This document shows, piece by piece, positions 32,830-42,156 of a DNA stretch of 64,000 bases. The translations under genes and the position numbers were made by a program. This DNA is from Aequorivita sp. (GTDB lineage Bacteria; Bacteroidota; Bacteroidia; Flavobacteriales; Flavobacteriaceae). Positions within the stretch are counted from its first letter, which is position 1, and each line of letters opens with the position of its first letter. The notes under the pieces were generated by a model that saw only the letters and a program-made list of their open reading frames with translations, had not been told where the DNA came from and did no database searches. The stretch covers positions 146,077 to 210,076 of the forward strand of contig JAGXGE010000026.1 of assembly GCA_024637015.1 (NCBI GenBank), written 5' to 3'.

Positions 32830-33363
32830 ATGAAAAATATTTTACTGCTTGTTTTACTCTTAACTATTGGTACCGTTAATTCCCAAGAAATTAATTGGAT
32901 GACTATGAATGAAGCCATAGCTGCGCAAAAGAAAAATCCCAAAAAGATTTTTATGGATGTTTACACCACTTGGTGTGGCCCTTGCAAGATGCTCGATAAA
33001 AACACGTTTAGCGACAAAGAAGTGATTGAATATGTAAACAAAAATTACTATGCAGTTAAGTTTAATGCTGAAGGGACAGAAGAGGTAAATTATCAAGATT
33101 TTGTTTATACCAATCCCAATTATGATCCAGCTAGAAAAGGAAGAAATTCACAACATTTGTTTGCACATGCATTAAAAGTGAACGCCTATCCAAGTGTTGT
33201 TTTCTTTAAAGAAAACGGAGATCTTATTCAAGCCGTTCCTGGATACAGAACTCCACCACAGCTTGAAATTTTCCTAAAAATGATACATACAGATGATTAT
33301 TTGGAAATAACCACAGCCGAAGCTTGGGAAGAGTATCAGAAAAATTTTAAACCTACATTTTAG
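32830..33363 (+). CDS. Periplasmic thioredoxin-like protein
   Basis: The 177-residue protein has a signal peptide (about 1-18, ending VNSQ) and a thioredoxin fold with the redox motif C49-G-P-C52 preceded by Trp48 (TTWCGPCKML) and a conserved Pro in NAYPSVVFF, the cis-Pro loop. It belongs to the thioredoxin_7/DUF255-like group of single-domain exported oxidoreductases. It probably reduces or isomerises disulphides in exported proteins; partners are unknown. It lies beyond a terminator and converges on comEC, so it has its own promoter. Confidence 0.88.
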   Translation: MKNILLLVLLLTIGTVNSQEINWMTMNEAIAAQKKNPKKIFMDVYTTWCGPCKMLDKNTFSDKEVIEYVNKNYYAVKFNAEGTEEVNYQDFVYTNPNYDPARKGRNSQHLFAHALKVNAYPSVVFFKENGDLIQAVPGYRTPPQLEIFLKMIHTDDYLEITTAEAWEEYQKNFKPTF

Positions 33364-33390
33364 GATAGTATTTTCGGTTTCATATTCGAG

Positions 33391-35415
33391 CTATTCTATT
33401 GAGAAAGCTCCTTGTTTTGCAGTATGGCAGAACGGGAGCTTTTTTAATTTGCAGGTTTTCTCCCATCGTTTTATATATGTAAAGTAGTTGCTTCCATCGG
33501 CAACAATCTGTTCCGGTTTTAAGCTGTCAATTATTCGGTTGAGGTTCACTTTTGGGCTATTGGTGAGTAAAAGGGTGTGAATATTTTTTTGTTTTGGAAA
33601 AGTGCCCAAGCTATCCAAAATCAAAATGTTTCTATTTTTATATTGAAATATTGATGGAAGTTTTTCTTGTGAATAGTTAGTAATATTAATGGCTGCCCTG
33701 AAAGATTTTATAGGATACTCCTCAGAAATGTATTTAGTTGAATCATTGTTATAAACAATAAAATCTTTCCCGTTTTTATAACCTAGCAGCGTCTGTTTAC
33801 TTTTTTGAAAAACTACCAATTGGTTCTCTGATGTCTTGAATTCGTCATAAATATAAATGGCTATTAATACGGAAATGGATAAAAGGGAAACAACTAAGCC
33901 GCGATAATTTATTTTCTTAAGAAAAAGCGCCAAAGAAATTATTAAAAGATAGGCTCCCATTACTTTTAAAGCTGAAAAGTGAATGTTTTTGAATAGAAAT
34001 TCATCTTGCACCGCGACCCAATGAATGAATCCGTTAAGCCCTTCAATCAAGAAATTATAACTTTCGGCTAGCCAATCTGGCAAACTATCTAAACTTGCTA
34101 AAAGAACGATTAATAGTCCACCACACATCAAAACAGTTAAAAAAGGGAGCACCACGATATTGGTTAACAAAAACATTCCCGGAAATTGATGAAAATAATA
34201 CAGGCTTAAAGGCAAAACGCCAATTTGCGCACAAATGGTTACTGATACCATAGCCCAAATTTTGCGTACAATTCGATATTTTGAATAGCCTGCTTTATAG
34301 AAAAGTGGTTGTAGCCAAACAATAAAAAACACTGCCAAATAGCTCAACTGAAAACCAACCTGAAATAGCCAAAGCGGATTGATAATTAGAAGCGCCAAAA
34401 ACGACAGAAACAAAGTATTTATGGAGTTGGTATCTCGATTGAAAATTTTTGCTAGTGCAAAAAAACTAAACATAGTTACTGCCCGCGTAACCGAAGGCGA
34501 CAAACCTGAGAGAATCGCAAAACCCCAAAGCAAAAGCACAATTATAAGGGCGTGAAAATATATTCCAAGTTTCCAACGAGTTAATGGTTTCAAAAGAAGC
34601 GCTATTATAATGTACAAAATACCGACGTGAAGTCCCGAAACTGCCAAAATATGAACGGCGCCCGCAGCGGCATATTCCCTGTACAGATTTTTGTCAATGT
34701 CTTTCTTTTCACCCAAAACGAGGGCTTGTATAATGGCGCGTTCGTCAGTTTTCAGTTTTGTGTTTTGAAGTTTTTCTAAAATTCCCGTGCGGAAGTTTTG
34801 GGCAATTCCCAAAATGGTTTTTGAGCCTTTGGCAGTTTTTAAAATCTTCTTTTCTGAAATTCGCAACTGGCCATAAACTCCAAGTGATTTCATATATGCT
34901 GAATAATCAAATTGGTGGTGGTTCAGCGGTTTTGGAATTTTGGAAATAAGCGCGTGAACCAACAATATTTCATCGGGATAAAACGATTCCTTTAAGGAAT
35001 CCTTGGAAACATTCAATAATATTTTTCCCTTTGTAGCTATGCCATTTATGGCGTTCAAGTTGGCAAAATATTTATAATTGTATTTATCGGGTTTAAGTGT
35101 TTGGGTTATTTTAATTTGAAGAATTTCGGCAGTCCCATTTGAGAGTACATGTGAATAATGATTGGGCTGAAACTGTGGTAGCCGTATTTGATAACTGAAA
35201 TATCCAATGGCGAAAAAGCAGAGGAGAGTGGCTATTCCGAAGTAAACAGTTTGGATGATTTGTTTTCTTGCCCAAATCCATAAAATTGCAACGCTGAGAA
35301 AAAGCGCTAAAACATACTTTAAGAAAAAAGTGGAGATAGGGAAGAAGTGCGCAGCGAGAATTCCCAATACAACGAATATCGAAAACTTTACAACGGCGAA
35401 GTTTATGAATTTCAT
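33391..35415 (-). CDS. ComEC/Rec2 family competence protein (DNA uptake channel)
   Basis: A 674-residue polytopic inner-membrane protein. The N-terminus holds two to three hydrophobic segments and a DUF4131-type OB-like domain (about 60-190); the ComEC competence core follows, with AVSGLHVGILYIIIALLL (about 255-272), GLSPSVTRAVTMFSFF, and many membrane spans to about residue 500. The C-terminal domain (about 510-674) is the beta-lactamase-like part but shows no HxHxDH metal motif, as in many Bacteroidota ComEC proteins. It would carry single-stranded DNA into the cytoplasm in natural transformation. It stands alone between converging and codirectional genes. Confidence 0.88.
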   Translation of the reverse strand: MKFINFAVVKFSIFVVLGILAAHFFPISTFFLKYVLALFLSVAILWIWARKQIIQTVYFGIATLLCFFAIGYFSYQIRLPQFQPNHYSHVLSNGTAEILQIKITQTLKPDKYNYKYFANLNAINGIATKGKILLNVSKDSLKESFYPDEILLVHALISKIPKPLNHHQFDYSAYMKSLGVYGQLRISEKKILKTAKGSKTILGIAQNFRTGILEKLQNTKLKTDERAIIQALVLGEKKDIDKNLYREYAAAGAVHILAVSGLHVGILYIIIALLLKPLTRWKLGIYFHALIIVLLLWGFAILSGLSPSVTRAVTMFSFFALAKIFNRDTNSINTLFLSFLALLIINPLWLFQVGFQLSYLAVFFIVWLQPLFYKAGYSKYRIVRKIWAMVSVTICAQIGVLPLSLYYFHQFPGMFLLTNIVVLPFLTVLMCGGLLIVLLASLDSLPDWLAESYNFLIEGLNGFIHWVAVQDEFLFKNIHFSALKVMGAYLLIISLALFLKKINYRGLVVSLLSISVLIAIYIYDEFKTSENQLVVFQKSKQTLLGYKNGKDFIVYNNDSTKYISEEYPIKSFRAAINITNYSQEKLPSIFQYKNRNILILDSLGTFPKQKNIHTLLLTNSPKVNLNRIIDSLKPEQIVADGSNYFTYIKRWEKTCKLKKLPFCHTAKQGAFSIE

Positions 35416-35494
35416 ACCCCAAGATTTTAAGTTTAGACTTAAAACTTTCTGGGGAGAATAACCTAAAAATAGTAAATGTTACTTAAATCTGCAA

Positions 35495-36082
35495 CTAAAT
35501 AACCCTTCGAACTTCAACAAAGGCGTTCTTCCAGTATTCTTCATCAAGCGATGAAATAATAACGCCAGCGTGCGTGGTAGAGTGTATAAACTTTACTTCG
35601 CCGCGTTTTGCTTCCACTACCAAACCCACGTGGGTTATAGTATTTTTGCGACTCGTTTTGAAAAAGACCAAATCGCCCTCCTCAATATCTTTAAAGGAAA
35701 TAAGAATTCCTTTGGTGGCCATGTCCCTTGATATACGGGGCAATGTAATGTTTTCTTTCTGAAAAGCTGTGTAAACTAATCCTGAGCAATCCATTCCGGC
35801 GTCTGTAGTACCGCCAAATTTATAACGCGTTCCCTGAAAGGTTTTAGCGTAATCAATTATTTCTTTCTTAATCGCTTTCGGGCTTTCCTCTTTGTGTGTG
35901 CCTTCAGATTCTTCTTCATTTTCCCGATCGGTAATCTTGTTATTTTTATGTGGATTCACCTTCCGTACCGTTTTCGTTTCATTTTTACCAATAATGGCTT
36001 CCGGAACTCTGCCCGTATTCTTCGTGCTTCCACAGGAAATAAAAAATAATGCAAAAAAAGAAAGAAGTATTAGTTTTCTCAT
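35495..36082 (-). CDS. NlpC/P60 family (C40) cell-wall peptidase lipoprotein
   Basis: A 195-residue lipoprotein: the signal peptide ends in a lipobox with Cys17 (FFISC). A charged linker (about 20-70) leads to an NlpC/P60 domain with catalytic Cys99 (DAGMDCSGL), His151 (THVGLV) and polar His167 (FIHSTTH). Such enzymes cleave D-Glu-diaminopimelate bonds in peptidoglycan stem peptides. The ATG at 36082 begins the signal peptide; a TTG one codon upstream is unnecessary. It lies 44 bases after lpxB on the same strand and may be transcribed with it. Confidence 0.9.
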   Translation of the reverse strand: MRKLILLSFFALFFISCGSTKNTGRVPEAIIGKNETKTVRKVNPHKNNKITDRENEEESEGTHKEESPKAIKKEIIDYAKTFQGTRYKFGGTTDAGMDCSGLVYTAFQKENITLPRISRDMATKGILISFKDIEEGDLVFFKTSRKNTITHVGLVVEAKRGEVKFIHSTTHAGVIISSLDEEYWKNAFVEVRRVI

Positions 36083-36126
36083 CAATAAGGAATAGCAGAT
36101 TAATGCTTAAATGTATAAAATATTAT

Positions 36127-37245
36127 TTACTTCACCTTTATCGCGGAATATATTAGTTTGGCGGTGTTTTCACTTGCTCCACGACCTCCTAAGTCTTTTT
36201 CCAAATCGTAATAATCCAAAAACATGGTGGCTCTTTTGTAGGGGTCCAATATTTTAGTAAGTTCTTCCTTTAAACGTTTTGTGTTGAAATCTGTTTGTAT
36301 AAGCTCAGTAACTACATCTTTATTAAGAATTAGATTCACTAAAGAAATATAATCCAGTTTAATAACGCGCTTTGCAATTTCATAACTAATCCGACTACCC
36401 TTGTAACAGACTACTTGTGGAACCTTAAATAGCGCAGTTTCCAAAGTGGCGGTACCCGAAGTAACCAATGCAGCTTCCGAAATACTTAAAAGATCGTAAG
36501 TTTTGTTAGTCACAAAATGCACATTTTTTGTACTGAGAAAGGATTCATAAAATGATTTTTCCTGGCTTGGTGCGCCAGCAATTACAAATTGGTATTCCTT
36601 AAAATCCTTTGCTACTGAAATCATTATCTCCAACATTTTTTTGATTTCCTGCTTTCGACTTCCTGGAAGCAGTGCTACAATTGGGCGTTCATCCAATCCG
36701 TTTTCTTTTTTGAACGTTTCAGGGTGAACTTGTGTTCTGTTGTATATAGCGTCAATCAGGGGATGGCCTACAAAGTGAACAGGGAAGTTGTGTTTTTCTT
36801 CGTAAAATTCCTTTTCAAATGGGAGGATAACATACATCTCGTCCACATCTCGCTTAATATCTTTAATACGACCTTCCTTCCATGCCCAAATTTGCGGTGA
36901 AATGTAATAATGTGTTTTATAGCCTTTCTTCCGTGCCCATTTCATAATTTGAAAATTGAAGCCTGGATAGTCTATAAAAATGATAACATCGGGATTGAAA
37001 ACTTCGATATCCTTTTTGCAGTGTTTTATGTTTTTGAGAATGGTGCCAAGATTCATAATCACTTCGGCGAAACCCATAAACGCCAATTCGCGATAGTGCT
37101 TTACCTCAGTCCCGCCAACGGCTTTCATCAAATCGCCGCCCCAAAAACGGAAGTCTGCTTTGGGATCTTCCTTTTTTATAGCTTTCATTAGATTGGCTCC
37201 GTGCAAATCTCCGGAGGCTTCGCCTGCTATGAGGTAGTATTTCAT
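36127..37245 (-). CDS. lpxB: Lipid-A-disaccharide synthase
   Basis: LpxB joins UDP-diacylglucosamine and lipid X to make the lipid A disaccharide, at the inner membrane. The 372-residue protein has the GT19 family start (YLIAGEASGDLHGANLMKAI), the conserved YYISPQIWAWKEGRI motif, ALLPGSRKQEIKKML and the TSGTATLETALFKVPQVVCY segment that binds the nucleotide sugar. Length is standard. It lies in a minus-strand group with ddl upstream and the NlpC lipoprotein downstream, an envelope-biogenesis theme; a dispersed palindromic repeat separates it from ddl. Confidence 0.97.
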   Translation of the reverse strand: MKYYLIAGEASGDLHGANLMKAIKKEDPKADFRFWGGDLMKAVGGTEVKHYRELAFMGFAEVIMNLGTILKNIKHCKKDIEVFNPDVIIFIDYPGFNFQIMKWARKKGYKTHYYISPQIWAWKEGRIKDIKRDVDEMYVILPFEKEFYEEKHNFPVHFVGHPLIDAIYNRTQVHPETFKKENGLDERPIVALLPGSRKQEIKKMLEIMISVAKDFKEYQFVIAGAPSQEKSFYESFLSTKNVHFVTNKTYDLLSISEAALVTSGTATLETALFKVPQVVCYKGSRISYEIAKRVIKLDYISLVNLILNKDVVTELIQTDFNTKRLKEELTKILDPYKRATMFLDYYDLEKDLGGRGASENTAKLIYSAIKVK

Positions 37246-37263
37246 TAATTGGATTTAATTAAA

Positions 37264-37287
37264 CCCTTCGACTGCGCTCAGGGTGAC
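37264..37287 (+). repeat. Dispersed intergenic palindromic repeat (copy 2)
   Basis: CCCTTCGACTGCGCTCAGGG followed by TGAC. The GACTGCGCTC core recurs at 47144-47168 and 48894-48918, and a relative lies at 1810-1830. It is in the 77-base gap between lpxB and ddl. Confidence 0.65.
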
Positions 37288-37322
37288 ATTCTAACTTGTC
37301 TTTTCTCTTTGTTCTTTTTTCT

Positions 37323-38306
37323 TTATTCTGTTTTTAAAACATTCTGAATCAATATATCAAAAAATTCCGTCAGTGTTATTCCTGTTTCCCTTACTTGTTT
37401 TGGAATAATACTTTCTGATGAAAGACCCGGATTGGTGTTTATTTCCAGGAAATAGGGTTTTCCGTTTTCAATTATAAATTCACTGCGGGTGATGCCTTTC
37501 ATATCTAGCAATTTGTAGATACGGACGGCTTCTTTTTTCACCATTTCCGTTTCTTCCCCGGAAATTCTTGCAGGGGTTATTTCCTGTGATTTTCCAAGAT
37601 ACTTTGCTTCGTAATCGAAGAATTCATTCTCTGAAACAATTTCAGTCACCGGGAGCGCTATAATTTCTTCACCTTTATTATAAACTCCCACTGAAACTTC
37701 AATGCCAACCAAAGCGGTTTCGATAATTATTTCGGAATCTTCGGTAAATGCTTTTTCAATGGCCGGCATAATTTCCGCCATTTCATTCACTTTACTAATT
37801 CCAAAACTGGAGCCAGAGCGATTGGGTTTTACAAAACAGGGCAGGCCGGTTTTCTTTATAATTTCTTCCAGATTAATCTCGATGCCTTTGTTCACATAAT
37901 ACGAATTTGCAGCGCGAACGCCAAAGTTTTTCAAAACTGAAAGACAATCGCGCTTATTAAAGCTTAATGCTGCTTGATAATAATCTGTGCTAGTGTGTGG
38001 AATGCCTAACAGTTTCCAATAAGCCTGTAGGTAGCCGTCTTCTCCAGGAGTTCCGTGAATGGTATTGAAAATAGCATCGGGATGAATGATTTCAGTGCCG
38101 TTATTAAAGCTGAAATCAGCTTTATTTATCGGATGTTTTGTGCCATTTTCGGCTACAAAATGCCAGCCTTCTTCCAGAATATGGACTGGATACACTTCAT
38201 ATTTGTTTTTGTCGAGTGCTTTACAAACCACATCGCCGCTTTTAAGCGAAATTACAAATTCGTTGGAATAGCCGCCCATAGCAACGGCAATACGTTTTTT
38301 ACCCAT
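37323..38306 (-). CDS. ddl: D-alanine--D-alanine ligase
   Basis: Ddl makes the D-Ala-D-Ala dipeptide of peptidoglycan precursors using ATP. The 327-residue ATP-grasp protein begins with KRIAVAMGGYSNEFVISLKSG (the Gly-rich N-terminal motif), carries HGTPGEDGYLQAYWKLLGIP, the ATP-binding FVKPNRSGSSFGISKV and metal ligands in YFLEINTNPGLSSESIIPKQ. Length is normal (about 300-360). It is divergent from the PASTA gene across a 110-base shared promoter region. Confidence 0.96.
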   Translation of the reverse strand: MGKKRIAVAMGGYSNEFVISLKSGDVVCKALDKNKYEVYPVHILEEGWHFVAENGTKHPINKADFSFNNGTEIIHPDAIFNTIHGTPGEDGYLQAYWKLLGIPHTSTDYYQAALSFNKRDCLSVLKNFGVRAANSYYVNKGIEINLEEIIKKTGLPCFVKPNRSGSSFGISKVNEMAEIMPAIEKAFTEDSEIIIETALVGIEVSVGVYNKGEEIIALPVTEIVSENEFFDYEAKYLGKSQEITPARISGEETEMVKKEAVRIYKLLDMKGITRSEFIIENGKPYFLEINTNPGLSSESIIPKQVRETGITLTEFFDILIQNVLKTE

Positions 38307-38344
38307 AACAAATGATTAAAACCTGCGTTAAATATCTGGTGAAA

Positions 38345-38352
38345 CAAAAATA
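38345..38352 (-). promoter_or_regulatory. Candidate -7 element for ddl
   Basis: On the minus strand this reads TATTTTTG, matching TAnnTTTG, and lies 39 bases upstream of the ddl ATG. No clear -33 box is seen. Confidence 0.35.
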
Positions 38353-38374
38353 TCACTTATCCATAGAAAGATAC

Positions 38375-38397
38375 TAACTTTGGGTTTTATATTTTTG
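38375..38397 (+). promoter_or_regulatory. Candidate -7 elements for the PASTA/RluA-type operon
   Basis: Two TAnnTTTG matches, TAACTTTG (38375-38382) and TATTTTTG (38390-38397), lie 34 and 19 bases before the PASTA gene start. Which one is used cannot be told from sequence. Confidence 0.4.
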
Positions 38398-38416
38398 TGC
38401 ATTAACAAAGAAACCT

Positions 38417-39049
38417 ATGACTTTTTTCCAGTTCGTGTTTTCAAAGGCATTTTTAAAGCAATTGCTCTTGGCAATTGTTGCATTGATAGTTTTGGCATTT
38501 TTGATTTTATGGTGGCTACGCATCAGTACCAATCATAATGAAAGGATAGAAGTGCCTAACCTCGCCAAAATGTCTTTGGACAAAGTAGAGGAGAAGTTGG
38601 ATGAAATGGATCTTCGCTATGAAATCTTGGATTCTGCCAATTATAATCCGGACTTCCCAAAATATTCTGTAATAGAACAGATCCCGAAGCCAGGAAAATT
38701 CGTAAAGGAAGATCGAAAACTTTATTTAACGCTGAATCCTTCGGGCTTTCGGAAAATTGAAGTACCCGATGTTTTGGGCCGCACACGCCGCCAAGCTGAA
38801 CCCACGCTTTTGGCTATGGGTTTTAAAATTGGAAAAATAAGCTACCGGCCACATATTAGCGATAACGTTTTGGAACTTCGCTACAAAGGCGAAAACCTAG
38901 ATCCCGGCACACCGCTGCAGATAACTTCGGTGATAGATTTGATAGTAGGAGATGAGTCCTTGAATAGAATTCAATCTGAAGAAAATCCATCCGAAGAAAA
39001 CGCAGATGCGCCAATTAATAATGAAGAAAAGAACGATGGCGAATTTTAA
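38417..39049 (+). CDS. PASTA domain-containing membrane protein
   Basis: A 210-residue protein with one N-terminal membrane helix (about residues 12-33) and two to three extracytoplasmic PASTA modules: VPNLAKMSLDKVEEKLDEM, then the IEQIPKPGKFV and LYLTLNP pattern, then VPDVLGRTRRQAEPTLLAMG. PASTA domains bind peptidoglycan or lipid II-like muropeptides in kinases and PBPs; here no catalytic domain is attached. The acidic tail (SEENPSEENADAPIN) overlaps the next gene by 14 bases, so translation is probably coupled. Being divergent from ddl supports a cell-wall connection. Confidence 0.88.
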   Translation: MTFFQFVFSKAFLKQLLLAIVALIVLAFLILWWLRISTNHNERIEVPNLAKMSLDKVEEKLDEMDLRYEILDSANYNPDFPKYSVIEQIPKPGKFVKEDRKLYLTLNPSGFRKIEVPDVLGRTRRQAEPTLLAMGFKIGKISYRPHISDNVLELRYKGENLDPGTPLQITSVIDLIVGDESLNRIQSEENPSEENADAPINNEEKNDGEF

Positions 39050-40082
39050 CGAAGAAGAAATTGACGATACAGACGGTAGTGATGATCTTTATGAACATTA
39101 CCGTTTTAAGGCAGACAAAGGTCAGGGCGCACTCAGAGTAGATAAGTACCTGATGAACCTGATTGAAAAAGCCACGCGAAACAAAATACAAAAAGCTGCA
39201 GTAGCTGGAAATATTCACGTAAACGGCGTTCCCGTAAAATCAAACTACAAAGTAAAGGGCAATGATGTGGTGACGGTACTTTTTGAGCATCCGCCCTATG
39301 AGTTTTTGTTGGTACCCGAAAATATTCCAATTGATATTGTTTATGAAGACGATGCCGTACTTATAGTGAACAAACAACCAGGGATGGTTGTGCATCCTGG
39401 GCATGGCAATTACAGCGGAACTCTTATAAACGCGTTAACTTATCACTTTGATAACCTTCCAAACAATAGTAGTAATCGCCCGGGACTCGTCCATAGAATA
39501 GACAAAGACACCAGCGGACTTTTGGTGGTTGCAAAAACGGAAGAAGCGATGACGCATCTGGCCAAACAGTTTTTTGATAAAAGTACCGAGCGCGAATATG
39601 TAGCACTGGTTTGGGGAAATGTGGAAGAAGAGGAAGGAACCGTTGAAGGTAACATAGGACGTCATCCCAAAAACCGTTTGCAGAACACAGTTTACGAAAA
39701 CGACGAGGAAGAAAAAGGGAAGCCTGCAGTTACACATTATAAAGTTTTGGAAAGGCTGGGATATGTTACTTTGGTTTCCTGCAGGTTGGAAACAGGCCGT
39801 ACCCACCAAATTCGGGTACATATGAAATATATAGGCCACACACTTTTCAACGACGAGCGTTACGGTGGCGAAAAAATACTGAAGGGAACAACCTTCACCA
39901 AATATAAGCAGTTTGTGGAAAACTGCTTTAAAGTGCTACCAAGGCAAGCTTTACACGCCCGTACTTTAGGTTTTGTGCATCCGGTTACAAATGAATTTAT
40001 GCGTTTTGAATGTCCCATTCCCGAGGATATGGAGGCTTGTTTGGAGAAGTGGCGGAATTATTCACAACATGTGATTGAATAG
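39036..40082 (+). CDS. RluA/RluD family 23S rRNA pseudouridine synthase
   Basis: A 348-residue enzyme that isomerises specific uridines to pseudouridine, probably in 23S rRNA as RluD does. It has an acidic N-terminal stretch, an S4 RNA-binding domain (about 28-90, LRVDKYLMNLIEKATRNKIQ), and the catalytic domain with HRIDKDTSGL (catalytic Asp156), GRTHQIRVHMKYIGH and a C-terminal HARTLGFVHP. The ATG at 39036 was chosen because it gives the usual start before the acidic run; in-frame starts at 39021 and further upstream would deepen the overlap with the PASTA gene. Confidence 0.93.
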   Translation: MANFNEEEIDDTDGSDDLYEHYRFKADKGQGALRVDKYLMNLIEKATRNKIQKAAVAGNIHVNGVPVKSNYKVKGNDVVTVLFEHPPYEFLLVPENIPIDIVYEDDAVLIVNKQPGMVVHPGHGNYSGTLINALTYHFDNLPNNSSNRPGLVHRIDKDTSGLLVVAKTEEAMTHLAKQFFDKSTEREYVALVWGNVEEEEGTVEGNIGRHPKNRLQNTVYENDEEEKGKPAVTHYKVLERLGYVTLVSCRLETGRTHQIRVHMKYIGHTLFNDERYGGEKILKGTTFTKYKQFVENCFKVLPRQALHARTLGFVHPVTNEFMRFECPIPEDMEACLEKWRNYSQHVIE

Positions 40083-40083
40083 A

Positions 40084-40131
40084 TGGTTGCCTGGCCTAAG
40101 GGAGGCAGGCCCGCGCTTGACCAGACAACCA
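40084..40131 (+). repeat. GC-rich palindromic intergenic element
   Basis: TGGTTGCCTGG (40084-40094) pairs with CCAGACAACCA (40121-40131) with one mismatch, and an inner GCCT-AAGGG-AGGC hairpin lies inside. Its right half (GCGCTTGACCAGACAA) resembles GCGCTCGAACAGACAA of the dispersed repeats at 47144 and 48894. It lies between the convergent RluA-type and FG-GAP genes and may end transcription from both sides, although no T-run follows. Confidence 0.5.
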
Positions 40132-40143
40132 AAACTATTTATT

Positions 40144-41901
40144 TTAATTCTTCATCCACTTAGCAGTGAAGGTTTTATTTCCGTCAGAAATGTTTACGAA
40201 ATACAGACCGCTGTTTAAATGTTTTAGATTGTAGCTGTTTGTAGCTTCCAGATTTGCTTCCTCAGAAAAAACAATTTTACCGTCAATACTAAAGATTTTC
40301 ACTTTTGCATTTTGCATAGCTTCCGGGATTTTAAATGACAATATTCCTTCCGAAGGATTTGGGAATATGCTTAATACAGAACTAGTGTTAAAGTCTGTAA
40401 CTCCTATAATCTCTTCTATTTCAACAAAACCATCACGCGTATTGTCGCCTTTGTAGCCGTTTCGTTTAATTCGCTCTGGGTTGTAAGGTACATTCAAATT
40501 ATAAACATTCACAAATGTGGAATCAACTCCGCCGCCAAAAGTTAGGGTATAGCTATTGGCGGTTAAGTCTAGAAGTCCATCGTTGTCCACATCACCCAAA
40601 ACGGCTCCATTTAAAAAGGTGAAGCCACGTGGTCGTAATGGAAAACCTGCTATTTCGCCACTTCCGTCAAGATTATATGCGTGTATAAAGCCATCTCCTG
40701 CGGCATCGGTCATTACACTTGGAAAAATTATATCTAAAATTTCATCGTTATTAACATCTGCAATGGAGATAACGCCTTCAGTGCCGCCGTATTTTTCTAT
40801 GGGGAAGTTGGGGAGGTTGTTTCCGGCTTCATCGAGGCCATAAACAACTGGAAGTTCAACTCCGGGCGTTCCGCTGGTATTTCGGTCTGACATAAAGATT
40901 TCGAAAGTGCCGTCATTATCCACATCCCAAACCGTGGAGGGTGAATAGGTCCATTCACTGGTTGCAATGGGCCATCCCGGTCTGTAGTTGCCATCGTGCT
41001 CCATAACGTAAAAACCAGGGTTATTGCCGTGGTTGCTTCCTATAATTTCTAAATCGCTATCGTTATCAAGATCTGCGAGCATCGGGGATTGGTAGGAGTA
41101 ACTTACGTTAGGATCAAAAACCGGAAAACCTGGAAATACTTGCCCTTGGTTGTCAAAAATATACATCCCTGCTGAAGAGGCTGCTATAACCACATCTAGG
41201 CTGCCGTCATTGTCCATATCTGCAATTGAGGGTGTAAAAGCTGGGGTAGCTGCTACTTCCACAGGCCAGTTGGCGTTGATGGGGGTACCGTCCATTTTAA
41301 CGGCGTGAACAAAGCCTTGTGCGCTTCCAACCCGTTCACCTGTTATAATATCTAAAGTGCCATCGCCGTCTAGGTCTGCTACTGCGGGGGCATTAATCAT
41401 CCAGTGATTATCAAAATTTAATGGCCAGCCTGCAAAATCGTTACCAAGATTATCCATTAAGTATACGCGGCCAGCGTTGGGCACACCTCCTGTATTTAGG
41501 ACTATTTCGAGCGTGCCATCTCCATCTAGATCTACAACCGTTGGCGGCAGTAATATTGTGCCGCTTACGGGTTTCTCCCAAAGAACCGAACCATCACCTT
41601 TAAGGGCGTAGAGGGTGTTCCAAATTCCGTAGAGTATTTCATCCACTCCGTCATTATCTATATCAGCTAAGGTTGTGCCTCGGCTGTTTTTGAAGTTGGG
41701 ATGTGCAGGTTCGCCGTAACGCCATAGCATATCGAAGACTTGCGTTTGTTTTTGGGTGTAATAATTTTCTGGAAGAATGCTGTTTTCTACTGAAATTGTT
41801 CCGTCTTCGTTAAGACTTGCTTTTTTGCCTTGTTCTTGGGCGGTAGCAATTGAAACTACTCCAAGGAGTATGGCAGATAGGAGGGTAATTGTTTTTTTCA
41901 T
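40144..41901 (-). CDS. Secreted FG-GAP/VCBS repeat protein with T9SS sorting domain
   Basis: A 585-residue exported protein: signal peptide (1-21, ending ATAQ), then six to seven FG-GAP/VCBS blades with calcium-binding-type D-x-D-x-D-G loops (e.g. ADIDNDGVDEILYG, DLDGDGTLDIITG, DMDNDGSLDVVIA), expected to fold as an integrin-like beta propeller. The last ~75 residues form a type A T9SS sorting domain (LSIFPNPSEGILSF, GLYFVNI, KWMKN). Ligand and function are unknown; such proteins often serve in surface attachment or polymer binding. It is monocistronic. Confidence 0.9.
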   Translation of the reverse strand: MKKTITLLSAILLGVVSIATAQEQGKKASLNEDGTISVENSILPENYYTQKQTQVFDMLWRYGEPAHPNFKNSRGTTLADIDNDGVDEILYGIWNTLYALKGDGSVLWEKPVSGTILLPPTVVDLDGDGTLEIVLNTGGVPNAGRVYLMDNLGNDFAGWPLNFDNHWMINAPAVADLDGDGTLDIITGERVGSAQGFVHAVKMDGTPINANWPVEVAATPAFTPSIADMDNDGSLDVVIAASSAGMYIFDNQGQVFPGFPVFDPNVSYSYQSPMLADLDNDSDLEIIGSNHGNNPGFYVMEHDGNYRPGWPIATSEWTYSPSTVWDVDNDGTFEIFMSDRNTSGTPGVELPVVYGLDEAGNNLPNFPIEKYGGTEGVISIADVNNDEILDIIFPSVMTDAAGDGFIHAYNLDGSGEIAGFPLRPRGFTFLNGAVLGDVDNDGLLDLTANSYTLTFGGGVDSTFVNVYNLNVPYNPERIKRNGYKGDNTRDGFVEIEEIIGVTDFNTSSVLSIFPNPSEGILSFKIPEAMQNAKVKIFSIDGKIVFSEEANLEATNSYNLKHLNSGLYFVNISDGNKTFTAKWMKN

Positions 41902-42156
41902 AGGTATGTTTTTATTGAAAGTTTTTTATAAAGCTATTGATAAATGTTGGGTTATCAAAAAAAAATAAAAGTATGGGCGTTGAGGACGTTTCCCCTTGCT
42001 GTCTTAACGAAAAGTTAAAGTTGCTTCGCTATTGTGCTTTTTGAAAGTTCTCCTATAGGAAAAATGGGGAATCCGTTTATATTTACAGACCGATAAATTT
42101 CAGTGCTTTTTGGTGGTTATTTATCGTATTTGTTAATATAAAAATCCCTCTTACTA

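Noticed and set aside
33391..34000. Complete metallo-beta-lactamase-type nuclease domain at the ComEC C-terminus
   Set aside because: No HxHxDH metal motif is visible, so nuclease activity is not claimed.
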